Of a DNA stretch of 12,336 nucleotides, positions 6,483 through 12,336 are shown piece after piece (the stretch's first letter is position 1; the number at the start of each line of letters is the position of its first letter). Below the pieces are notes generated by a model. The model saw nothing but the letters and a program-made list of their open reading frames with translations, was not told the origin of the DNA and did no database searches. The translations under genes and the position numbers were made by a program. The DNA comes from Leptolyngbyaceae cyanobacterium CSSed165cm_216 (GTDB lineage Bacteria > Cyanobacteriota > Cyanobacteriia > Phormidesmidales > Phormidesmidaceae): contig SLIY01000089.1 of assembly GCA_007135385.1 (NCBI GenBank), positions 1-12,336 of the forward strand. The letters run 5' to 3'.

Positions 6483-7820
6483 CTACAGACCAATCCCCTC
6501 ATAACGGGCGATCGCGGTCTTGTCTAGCAGGCGACGACCATCGACCACCAGCGGTGGGTGGGCGGCCCCTTGTAGCAGGTCCGGCAGCGCTTTGAAGTCA
6601 TTCCACCGGGTGAGCAATAGAATCACATCCACCTCCTGGATAGTTTCAGCCAGGGTGTCACAGTACTGAATCGGCTGGTTTTCAAAGATCTTTTGAGCTT
6701 CATGCATGGCCACCGGGTCAAAGGCCTTGACCTTGGCGGACCCTGCTAAGAGCTCCTGGACAATGGGAATCGCTGGAGATTCGCGCATGTCATCGGTACC
6801 GGGTTTAAAGGCTAACCCCAGCACCGCCACCCGCACCGCATCCAGGTTGGGATAGTGCTTGTACAGTCGTGCCATCACCTGCTTATACTGCACCGCATTC
6901 ACATCGATCACAGCATTGAGCAACTGCATGGGCAATCCTTTTTTCTCCCCATAGGCATTCAGCGCCTTTACATCCTTGGGAAAGCAACTGCCGCCAAAGC
7001 CACAGCCTGCCTCAATGTAGGTGGTGAAGCTGGGGAAGATGCGATCGCCGCTGGGCAAAATCGGCGTTAGGCGCTTGTCCAAATGAACGCCGCGGGTCAC
7101 CTCCGTGACATCGACATCGCCAATGGCGGCACAGAGGTTGCCAATTTCATTGGCAAAGGAAATCATCGTCGCCAGCAGGGAGTTAGCGGTGTACTTGATC
7201 ATCTCGGCAGTTTTACAGTTGGTTTCCAACTGATCCACCCCTTCAAACACTTGATACAGTTCCCGCAGCGCCCCGAGGCTGCGATCGTCAATGCCTCCCA
7301 ACACAATCCGGTCGGGGTCCATAAAGTCAGGGATAGCTTCCCCTTCTTTGAGGAATTCTGGGTTCATGCCCACCCCAAAGTCAGCCCCGGCCTTTTTGCC
7401 AGACGCCTCCTCTAGAATCGACAACACCACGTCATCGGTGGTACCGGGGACGACGGTACTCTTCACCACCACCACGTGGTAGCCCTGCTTATCCTTCAGC
7501 ACTTCGCCGATCTGGCGGGCGACGGTCTTGATAAAGGTCAGGTCAATTTCATCGCCGCGAAAGGGAGTACCCACCGCAATCAGAGAAATCTCTGATTCCA
7601 TCACAGCGGTGCGCAAATCGGTTGTGGCCTGCAAGCGGCGGCCCACATTGGCCTTAAGCATGTCTTCCAGGCCCGCTTCGTAAATCGGCGGCATCCCCTG
7701 GTTGATTTGATCGACCTTGGCTTGGTCAATGTCAACGCAGACCACATCATGACCTTTCTCGGCCAGGCAGGTGCCCGACACTAAGCCGACGTAGCCCGTT
7801 CCTACTACAGATACCTTCAT
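6483..7820 (-). CDS. ugd: UDP-glucose 6-dehydrogenase
   Basis: The 445-residue cytoplasmic enzyme oxidises UDP-glucose to UDP-glucuronate with two NAD+. The N-terminal Rossmann motif GTGYVGL spans 7-13 with the acidic end of beta-2 at VDID (29-32). NPEFLKEG is at 153-160 and the substrate/central helix segment EMIKYTANSLLATMISFANE at about 206-225. The catalytic cysteine is C279 in GCGFGGSCFPKD. The C-terminal domain includes LGLAFKPGTDDMRESPA (about 334-350). Length and motifs are typical. The stop codon of the SDR gene directly abuts this ATG (TAAATG), with a strong GGAGGA ribosome site at plus-strand 7828-7833 inside the preceding gene, so the two are translated from one mRNA. It is the last gene of the leftward cluster. 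Related dehydrogenases use UDP-mannuronate precursors or GDP-mannose; the neighbouring UXS-like SDR favours UDP-glucose. Confidence 0.93.
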   Translation of the reverse strand: MKVSVVGTGYVGLVSGTCLAEKGHDVVCVDIDQAKVDQINQGMPPIYEAGLEDMLKANVGRRLQATTDLRTAVMESEISLIAVGTPFRGDEIDLTFIKTVARQIGEVLKDKQGYHVVVVKSTVVPGTTDDVVLSILEEASGKKAGADFGVGMNPEFLKEGEAIPDFMDPDRIVLGGIDDRSLGALRELYQVFEGVDQLETNCKTAEMIKYTANSLLATMISFANEIGNLCAAIGDVDVTEVTRGVHLDKRLTPILPSGDRIFPSFTTYIEAGCGFGGSCFPKDVKALNAYGEKKGLPMQLLNAVIDVNAVQYKQVMARLYKHYPNLDAVRVAVLGLAFKPGTDDMRESPAIPIVQELLAGSAKVKAFDPVAMHEAQKIFENQPIQYCDTLAETIQEVDVILLLTRWNDFKALPDLLQGAAHPPLVVDGRRLLDKTAIARYEGIGL

Positions 7821-8960
7821 TTATGCGTCCTCCGCTTGGCGATTGCCGGAATACCAGACCATGGATCGTTTTAGCCCTTCATCGACTGTAATGCTGGGGG
7901 TATAGCCCAGGTGCTGACGTGCCTTGTCGATGATCGGGCAGCGGCGGTTGGGGTTGTCGATCAAATAGTCTTGATCGCTGCTGGTTTGACGCACGACCTT
8001 ACCGCTGTAGTCAAACAGGTCACGAGCGATATCGACAACTCGCTCGGCCAAATTAGCCATGGAAATTTCGGGAGTTTCTACCCCAATGTTGTAGGCTTCC
8101 CCAGTGTGACCTTTGACCAGAATTTTGTAGTAGCCGACGATGGCATCAGCGATATAGCAAAAGGTGCGGGTGGGAGACCCATCGGACAGCATGACAATGT
8201 CGCGATCGCTGAAAATATCCCGAGCAAAATCAGGTAAGACTCGGCGATCGGTAATTTTCAACCCTGGTCCGTAGTTGTTGAATGGTCGAGCTGTCTTGAT
8301 CGGCAGATCATACTGGAGGGCGAAGTTAACGCATAGAGTTTCGCCGTAGCGTTTCGACTCATCGTAACAAGCCCGCGGGCCGGTACAAGAGACATTACCC
8401 CGATAGGTTTCTGGGGTTGGGATATTTTCTGGCGTCGGGTCGCCGTAAATCTCACTGGTGGAATAAAACAAGAACCCTTCTACCGGCTTGCCTTTGGCTT
8501 TTTGTTGGAGACAATATTCCAATAGAAAACGCAGCCCATTGACATTGGCATCCATCGTTTCAATCGGATATTTCCGATAAAACGTAGGTGAGGCAATGGA
8601 GGCAGCATGAATAATAAATTGAAAATCAGCAATATCGTCAGGTAAAGGATTCGTAATATCGTGCTTGACTAGAACAAGATTTGGGTTGTCAGAAAGACTC
8701 GTTAACCACTCAGGCACACCCCGAATATAGTTGTCATAAATGGTCAGGTGAATGGGCTGAGCCGTTGGATTAACCTGATTCCAATGTAAAACTGACTGGA
8801 CGAGGTAGTAACCCAGAAAACCTGCGCCACCGGTAATCAATAGATTTTTGCCAGATAGGGTGGCAAATTCTTCAGAGAGGTGATCACAAATATAGGTTAA
8901 ATCAGCTTGGATGACATCATCAGCCGTTTTTAGTGGCGTTAAACTAGGTGCTTGAACCAT
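7821..8960 (-). CDS. Extended-SDR NAD-dependent epimerase/dehydratase, UDP-glucuronate decarboxylase (UXS)-like
   Basis: The protein has 379 residues. After a 37-residue N-terminal extension comes the Rossmann motif GGAGFLG (44-50), an acidic residue at the end of beta-2 (YDN, 75-77), HAASIASP (118-125), the STSEIYGDP segment (167-175) and the catalytic YxxxK in GPRACYDESKRYGETL (Y199, K203). GPRxCYDExKR is characteristic of UDP-xylose synthase, which oxidises UDP-glucuronate at C4 and decarboxylates it. The partner gene ugd, immediately downstream, supplies UDP-glucuronate and supports this role. Against a simple call, the N-terminal extension and regions such as RPFNNYGPGLKITDRRVLPD differ from typical UXS (about 310-340 residues), so another UDP-sugar product (for example a 4-keto-pentose) or another epimerisation is possible. 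AAGGA at plus-strand 8968-8972 gives a good ribosome site. A 282-nt gap separates it from the COG4091 gene. The first third is visibly more AT-rich than its neighbours. Confidence 0.85.
   Translation of the reverse strand: MVQAPSLTPLKTADDVIQADLTYICDHLSEEFATLSGKNLLITGGAGFLGYYLVQSVLHWNQVNPTAQPIHLTIYDNYIRGVPEWLTSLSDNPNLVLVKHDITNPLPDDIADFQFIIHAASIASPTFYRKYPIETMDANVNGLRFLLEYCLQQKAKGKPVEGFLFYSTSEIYGDPTPENIPTPETYRGNVSCTGPRACYDESKRYGETLCVNFALQYDLPIKTARPFNNYGPGLKITDRRVLPDFARDIFSDRDIVMLSDGSPTRTFCYIADAIVGYYKILVKGHTGEAYNIGVETPEISMANLAERVVDIARDLFDYSGKVVRQTSSDQDYLIDNPNRRCPIIDKARQHLGYTPSITVDEGLKRSMVWYSGNRQAEDA
7828..7833 (-). promoter_or_regulatory. Strong ribosome binding site of ugd
   Basis: GGAGGA on the minus strand, 7 nt before ATG 7820 and inside the last codons of the upstream SDR gene. 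It fixes the ugd start and supports translation from the same transcript. Confidence 0.7.
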
Positions 8961-9242
8961 TACGTTTTCCTTATACCAATTAGAGATTCGGGAGATTAAA
9001 GTCTGGGTTGACGAGTACCGTTATTTGGTGCTCTTACCCACCCATTTAGCGTCATGAACATTGGCAGATGCTCCGGTCATTGTTCCGGTAGTAACAAGGT
9101 CGATAGGATGGCGATTTTCAGGATTAGCGGATTCCAGTTCATGGCTTGTCCATGGTCTGGACAAGATAAACTCATGCCGTCACTTGAGCGCAAGGTCTAT
9201 ACCATGGCTACTGTTTAGGTGGACTGCTTAGATGGACTACAC
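8961..9242 (-). promoter_or_regulatory. 282-nt non-coding gap inside the sugar cluster
   Basis: No convincing gene is seen. Towards the SDR gene the minus strand holds AAGGA (ribosome site) and a TATAAG hexamer just upstream, without a good -35. The middle holds an 8-bp hairpin (9145-9165). Next to the COG4091 stop there is an 11-bp near-perfect direct repeat (TTAGGTGGACT 9215-9225, TTAGATGGACT 9228-9238). The gap could hold a terminator for the upstream genes and a separate promoter for the SDR-ugd pair. Confidence 0.35.
9145..9165. terminator. Perfect 8-bp hairpin downstream of the COG4091 gene
   Basis: CTTGTCCA (9145-9152) and TGGACAAG (9158-9165) pair perfectly around a 5-nt loop, about 78 nt past the COG4091 stop. 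No U-run follows on either strand, so it may be a weak terminator, an mRNA-stability element or an operator. Confidence 0.35.
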
Positions 9243-10553
9243 TTAAACCGTTGCGGCTACTTTAGCCTTGGCAAAGTAGGTGTTTTGTTCAGCCCGCAGA
9301 CGGTGGGCAATGCTATCAGTGGGCACTTCTACATCGTCGTAGGTGAGCACTTGGTCTTTGGCGACCGGACGCTTCAGTCGGCAACCTTCCGCTAAACCCA
9401 TAGGCAACAAGTTTTCCTGGCTGGCAATGTCGGCGTTTTCGCATTGGCCATAGGTGTGGTACCCTCCCAACCCATCCAGGGTTTGACCGGCCTGTAAGTC
9501 GATCTTGGCGGTGGTCACCACATCTACCACTGGACCGCCTAGGGGCGCGATAATCACATCGTTAAACAGGGCCACCCGGGCGGCGGACAGGGGCACTTCA
9601 AATACAGTCAGGTGGTAGGGCACGTAGAAGCTATAGAGCGGACCCTCACCCAGTTTGCCGTAATTGAGGTAGTGGGCTTGGGTGGGCTCGTTGCAGGTGG
9701 CATAAACAAATACCCCTGGGCTGGGTTTAGGACCAACTACATAGTCCACGATGCCGCCTAACGCCTTCAGTTGTTCCACATCGTAGCGATCGAGCATGTC
9801 ATCAACATGACCCTTGTAGTGGTAGCCCAACATGCCCCGCTGGGCGACTTTCATGCCAGTGGCGTTGGCCACAATCGCCTGCTCAAAGGAAATTTTGCTG
9901 CCATCGGCAAAACTGGTGACCATATGGGCAGTTTGGCCCCACTGCTTGGCAAAGCCCTCTTGGGTGGTGGGGTTACGGTAGCGGTCTTGTAGCCCTTTGA
10001 TATTGCCGCAAAGTACCGGATTCAAGCCAATACTCTTGACGAAACGGTAGAGATTTAGCTGGACGCCAGGTTGGTCACCATCGCAGCCGGTTAGCACAAC
10101 CCCGGCTTTATCAGCATAGACTTTGAGGATAGGCCCAACCGTGCCATCTAGCTCGGCGTTCATCAGCACCATGGGCTTTTTGTGCTCAATTGCCGCCAGG
10201 GTAACCCGTGCTCCGTACTCCACATGGCCGGTAGCCTCGATCAAGACGTCGATGTTTTCTGACTGGCAGAGTAACATCGGATCATCCGTGACCGCATATT
10301 GCCCCTGGGTAATCGCATCTTCCAGGTCACCCAGAGTAGAAACGGTTTTCACCGTCTCGACACCGACTTTGGTATAGGCATCGGCGGCGGCTTCGACGGT
10401 ACGATTGGCGATCGCCACCAGGACCATGCCTGGGGTGTAGTTGACGATTTGATTGACCACGCCGCGGCCCATAAAGCCGGCGCCAAACAGACCAACCCGG
10501 ACGGGATTGCCCGCCTCATGGCGTGCCTTTAAAGCTGTATCAACAATGATCAT
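9243..10553 (-). CDS. COG4091-type oxidoreductase: homoserine-dehydrogenase-like NAD(P) domain with C-terminal SAF domain
   Basis: The 436-residue protein opens with a Rossmann fold, the nucleotide motif GLFGAGFMGRG at 21-31 followed by VLVAIANRT at the end of beta-2. IDVLIEATGHVEYGARVTLA (101-120) and KPMVLMNAELDGTVGPIL (126-143) follow the homoserine-dehydrogenase/Gfo-like layout, then CDGDQPG (157-163). The C-terminal segment LPMGLAEGCRLKRPVAKDQV plus LTYDDVEVP (about 383-411) is a SAF domain. The family is annotated as predicted homoserine dehydrogenase with SAF domain; its biochemical role is not established in general, and its place in a nucleotide-sugar operon suggests a sugar or sugar-acid substrate rather than homoserine. 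The open frame extends to 10601, but ATG 10553 is preferred: it overlaps the epimerase stop as ATGA and has GAGG (plus 10561-10564) 7 nt upstream. Translational coupling to the epimerase implies a shared pathway. Confidence 0.88.
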   Translation of the reverse strand: MIIVDTALKARHEAGNPVRVGLFGAGFMGRGVVNQIVNYTPGMVLVAIANRTVEAAADAYTKVGVETVKTVSTLGDLEDAITQGQYAVTDDPMLLCQSENIDVLIEATGHVEYGARVTLAAIEHKKPMVLMNAELDGTVGPILKVYADKAGVVLTGCDGDQPGVQLNLYRFVKSIGLNPVLCGNIKGLQDRYRNPTTQEGFAKQWGQTAHMVTSFADGSKISFEQAIVANATGMKVAQRGMLGYHYKGHVDDMLDRYDVEQLKALGGIVDYVVGPKPSPGVFVYATCNEPTQAHYLNYGKLGEGPLYSFYVPYHLTVFEVPLSAARVALFNDVIIAPLGGPVVDVVTTAKIDLQAGQTLDGLGGYHTYGQCENADIASQENLLPMGLAEGCRLKRPVAKDQVLTYDDVEVPTDSIAHRLRAEQNTYFAKAKVAATV

Positions 10554-11110
10554 AGGGAAACCTCGGTTTGGGTAGTGGGTAAGCCAGGCAATAGCGGCCA
10601 AGCGGTATCTTTCTCAGAAATTGTGGTCACAGGCAGCGGCCATTGAATGCCTAAGGCCGGATCGTCATACCGTAACCCCTGTTCGCAGCCGGGGGTATAG
10701 TACTCACTCACCATGTAAAAGGCCTCTGACCCATCAACCAGGGCTTGATAGCCGTGGGCAAACATTTCGGGTACATAGAGGCCTAACCGGTTATCTGCCG
10801 ATAGCTCAATTCCAAAGTGCTGCAGGTAGGTTTTGGAATCTGACCGCATATCCACAATCACGTGGTAGTTGGCCCCCTGAATACAGCGGAAAAACTTGGC
10901 TTCGGAGGCAGGGGGTACTTGGTAATGGAGCCCTCTTAGGGTTCCTTTGAGATAGTTAGCAGCGAGGTTGCATTGAACGCCAACCGGCTTTAAGCCCTGC
11001 TGCTCAAATTCTTTGGTGCAAAAGGCCCGGGCAAAGAAACCACGATCATCACCTCGTTTGTCGAGGGACACCACGAATGCTCCACTTAGGCAAACTTCCT
11101 CAAAAATCAT
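10550..11110 (-). CDS. rfbC: dTDP-4-dehydrorhamnose 3,5-epimerase family protein (RmlC-like cupin)
   Basis: The 186-residue length is that of the RmlC family, which epimerises C3 and/or C5 of 4-keto-6-deoxy nucleotide sugars in the cytoplasm. Family marks are DDRGFFARAF (21-30), GTLRGLHYQ (56-64) with the catalytic base His62, and VPEMFAHGYQAL (113-124) with His119. EYYTPG (136-141) holds the conserved Tyr, YDDPALGIQWP covers 148-158, and SEKDTAWPLL (165-174) is the terminal signature. Active-site residues look intact. The gene is 79 nt downstream of rfbF and shares an ATGA overlap with the COG4091 gene. GGAG 7 nt before ATG 11110 supports the start. Because the upstream gene makes CDP-glucose, the substrate may be a CDP-4-keto sugar instead of dTDP-4-dehydrorhamnose; in that case the rfbC name would be only a family label. 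No dTDP-rhamnose partner genes (rmlA, rmlB, rmlD) are in the window. Confidence 0.9.
   Translation of the reverse strand: MIFEEVCLSGAFVVSLDKRGDDRGFFARAFCTKEFEQQGLKPVGVQCNLAANYLKGTLRGLHYQVPPASEAKFFRCIQGANYHVIVDMRSDSKTYLQHFGIELSADNRLGLYVPEMFAHGYQALVDGSEAFYMVSEYYTPGCEQGLRYDDPALGIQWPLPVTTISEKDTAWPLLPGLPTTQTEVSL
10561..10564 (-). promoter_or_regulatory. Ribosome binding site that fixes the COG4091 start
   Basis: GAGG on the minus strand lies 7 nt before ATG 10553, which itself overlaps the epimerase TGA (10552-10550). This combination argues for the shorter COG4091 protein and for translational coupling. Confidence 0.6.
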
Positions 11111-11189
11111 ATAGGTTCTCCAGGCACTGACCTATGGAACATTAAAATCAGCTCAAGAATTAGATAAGCACTAGGATCTCATTGTTGTT

Positions 11190-11963
11190 TCACCAAACTT
11201 TCCAGGGGGCTTTACCCGAAGCCCACAAGTCTTCCAATTTGTTTCTGTCACGCAAGGTATCCATGGGTTGCCAGAAACCAGCATGTTTAAAAGCTGAAAG
11301 TTGATCCATCTGGGCTAACTTGGTTAAGGGTTCTTGCTCCCAGACGGTGTCATCCCCAGCGATGAAGTCAATCACTTCCGGTTCTACGACAAAGTAGCCG
11401 CCGTTGATCCAGGCCCCATCTCCCTCAGGCTTTTCTTGAAAAGATTCGATCTTGGTTTGGCCTTCATGCAGAGCGATCGCCCCAAATCGACCAGGCGGCT
11501 GTACCGCTGTTAGGGTGGCCATGGTTCCTTGGTCTTTATGAAACTTCACAAGCTCAGTCACGTTCACGTCGCTGACCCCATCCCCATAGGTGAGGCAGAA
11601 GGTTTCGTTGCCGATATGCTCCCGTACCCGCTTCAGACGGCCACCGGTCATGGTCGTTTCGCCAGTATCAATTAAGGTAATCTTCCAGGGTTCAGCATTA
11701 CCAATGTGAACATTCATCTGGTTATAGCGCAGGTCAAAGGTGACATCTGACATGTGCAAGAAATAGTTGGCAAAATACTCCTTGATTACATAGCCTTTAT
11801 AACCACAGCAGATAATAAAATCATTAATACCGTGGGATGAATAAATTTTCATAATGTGCCATAAAATTGGTCGATTACCGACTTCGACCATAGGCTTAGG
11901 CCTGACACTAGTTTCTTCACTCAGCCGAGTACCGAGACCACCGGCAAAAATAACTGCTTTCAT
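11190..11963 (-). CDS. rfbF: Glucose-1-phosphate cytidylyltransferase
   Basis: The enzyme forms CDP-glucose and pyrophosphate from CTP and glucose-1-phosphate, the entry to CDP-linked deoxy and branched sugars of surface polysaccharides. The length of 257 residues equals that of characterised RfbF proteins. The nucleotidyltransferase start AGGLGTRLSEETSVRPKPMV (7-26) holds the signature G-G-L-G-T-R-L and the Arg-Pro-Lys-Pro stretch. YGDGVSDV (126-133) carries the metal-binding Asp, FQEKPEGDGAWINGGYFV spans about 175-192, and the diagnostic end GFWQPMDTLRDRNKLEDLW covers 229-247. It is the first gene seen in the leftward cluster; 79 nt separate it from the epimerase gene. A G-rich stretch (GGGG) 6 nt upstream may serve as ribosome site. 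The usual partner, CDP-glucose 4,6-dehydratase (rfbG), is not in the window. Identification is firm. Confidence 0.96.
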   Translation of the reverse strand: MKAVIFAGGLGTRLSEETSVRPKPMVEVGNRPILWHIMKIYSSHGINDFIICCGYKGYVIKEYFANYFLHMSDVTFDLRYNQMNVHIGNAEPWKITLIDTGETTMTGGRLKRVREHIGNETFCLTYGDGVSDVNVTELVKFHKDQGTMATLTAVQPPGRFGAIALHEGQTKIESFQEKPEGDGAWINGGYFVVEPEVIDFIAGDDTVWEQEPLTKLAQMDQLSAFKHAGFWQPMDTLRDRNKLEDLWASGKAPWKVW

Positions 11964-12336
11964 ATAAACCCCAATTCAGATGGATTTTGAGCATCTTTTG
12001 GCCACTAAATTTGTCTAGTGCCGAATAGAATCTTAGAAGTAACACCTTAAAGCAATTGCTTGAAATTAGGTATTCCCCAAAAAATATCAGAGATAATCAC
12101 GGTTAAACAGGGGAGCCTAAAGCAGGATTACAGTGAAATTACGTAAGTTGCACAACTATATTAGTAAGGCTAGCTCAGAAGCGCCATATTGCTGTAAACA
12201 GCAAGTAAATGCTGGCACTCGCTTCATGAAAATTTCGTAAAAATTACGGCAGCCCCTGATGGAAGCAAGGTTCATTTGCTACGGATTGAGGCATCGTAGC
12301 AATCGTCACATAGATGCCTGGATAATGTATCTTTAG
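11964..12336. promoter_or_regulatory. 373-nt AT-rich region upstream of rfbF without a gene
   Basis: No convincing gene is seen on either strand. It is clearly more AT-rich than the coding DNA and should hold the promoter of the leftward sugar cluster, but I find no good -35/-10 pair. It contains several dyads: AGTTG-CA-CAACT (12146-12157), TTGCTGT-AA-ACAGCAA (12189-12204), CGTAA-AAA-TTACG (12235-12247), and two overlapping hairpins at 12276-12319. A minus frame open from the right edge for 30 codons shows no recognisable protein. Confidence 0.4.
12189..12204. promoter_or_regulatory. 16-bp dyad, possible operator
   Basis: TTGCTGT and ACAGCAA form perfect 7-bp arms around AA. The short spacer suits an operator for a dimeric regulator. 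It lies 226 bp upstream of rfbF, so it could also belong to a gene beyond the right edge. Confidence 0.3.

Noticed and set aside
10554..10601. ATG start at 10601 for the COG4091 protein
   Set aside because: It would overlap the epimerase gene by 52 nt; ATG 10553 gives an ATGA overlap with GAGG at ideal spacing.
12247..12336. Minus-strand frame open from the right edge for 30 codons, possibly the end of an upstream gene
   Set aside because: The translation shows no motif or protein-like pattern, and the DNA is AT-rich and full of dyads. It cannot be excluded without more sequence.
12259..12336. Plus-strand 25-codon frame (MEARFICYG...) ending at the last base
   Set aside because: There is no ribosome site; it is short and overlaps the alternative hairpins. 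The TAG at the window end is probably coincidence.
1..12336. CRISPR array, insertion sequence, tRNA, toxin-antitoxin or phage-defence genes
   Set aside because: No regularly spaced repeats, transposase motifs, cloverleaf-like sequences or defence-type domains were seen on either strand.

Overview
The window looks like chromosomal DNA from a cyanobacterium, probably a moderately GC-rich Leptolyngbya-like lineage (the genus is a guess). Three things point this way. The palindrome GCGATCGC (HIP1) occurs at least eight times (near 1672, 4419, 5847, 6508, 7041, 8202, 10408 and 11473), far above chance and typical of cyanobacteria. A photosystem II S4-domain protein, a family of oxygenic phototrophs, is present. 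The RecN, TPR and PAS/LuxR proteins also have a cyanobacterial character. I see no rRNA, tRNA, insertion sequence, phage gene or CRISPR array.

Layout. Positions 1-4618 are all on the minus strand and read leftward: a TPR-repeat membrane-anchored protein (4618-3713), an Rid-family protein 9 nt downstream (3703-3188), recN (3107-1305) and a CPA1 Na+/H+ antiporter cut off by the left edge (1200-1). From 4894 to 6407 two genes read rightward: a PAS plus LuxR-type HTH regulator, divergent from the TPR gene, and the S4-domain RNA-binding protein. A bidirectional terminator-like hairpin (6445-6476) separates these from a leftward gene cluster. In transcription order that cluster is rfbF (11963-11190), an RmlC-type epimerase (11110-10550), a COG4091-type oxidoreductase with a C-terminal SAF domain (10553-9243), a UXS-like extended SDR (8960-7821) and UDP-glucose 6-dehydrogenase (7820-6483). 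The last 373 bases (11964-12336) hold no convincing gene but contain several short dyads.

How the genes fit together. The leftward cluster makes activated sugars for surface polysaccharide. Ugd and the UXS-like SDR are directly adjacent (TAAATG) and suggest UDP-glucose to UDP-glucuronate to a UDP-pentose. RfbF, the RmlC-like epimerase and the COG4091 oxidoreductase (the last two share an ATGA overlap) suggest a second, CDP-linked branch. No CDP-glucose 4,6-dehydratase, glycosyltransferase or exporter is visible, so the CDP branch is incomplete here. This incompleteness, together with a homoserine-dehydrogenase-like SAF protein in a nucleotide-sugar operon, is the part of the window most likely to hold undescribed chemistry. 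The rest is ordinary housekeeping DNA with some regulatory and protein-level oddities, listed as findings.

Three start codons were moved inward from the longest open frame: the regulator (4894), the S4 protein (5628) and the COG4091 protein (10553). Promoters, operators and hairpins were found by eye and are candidates only.
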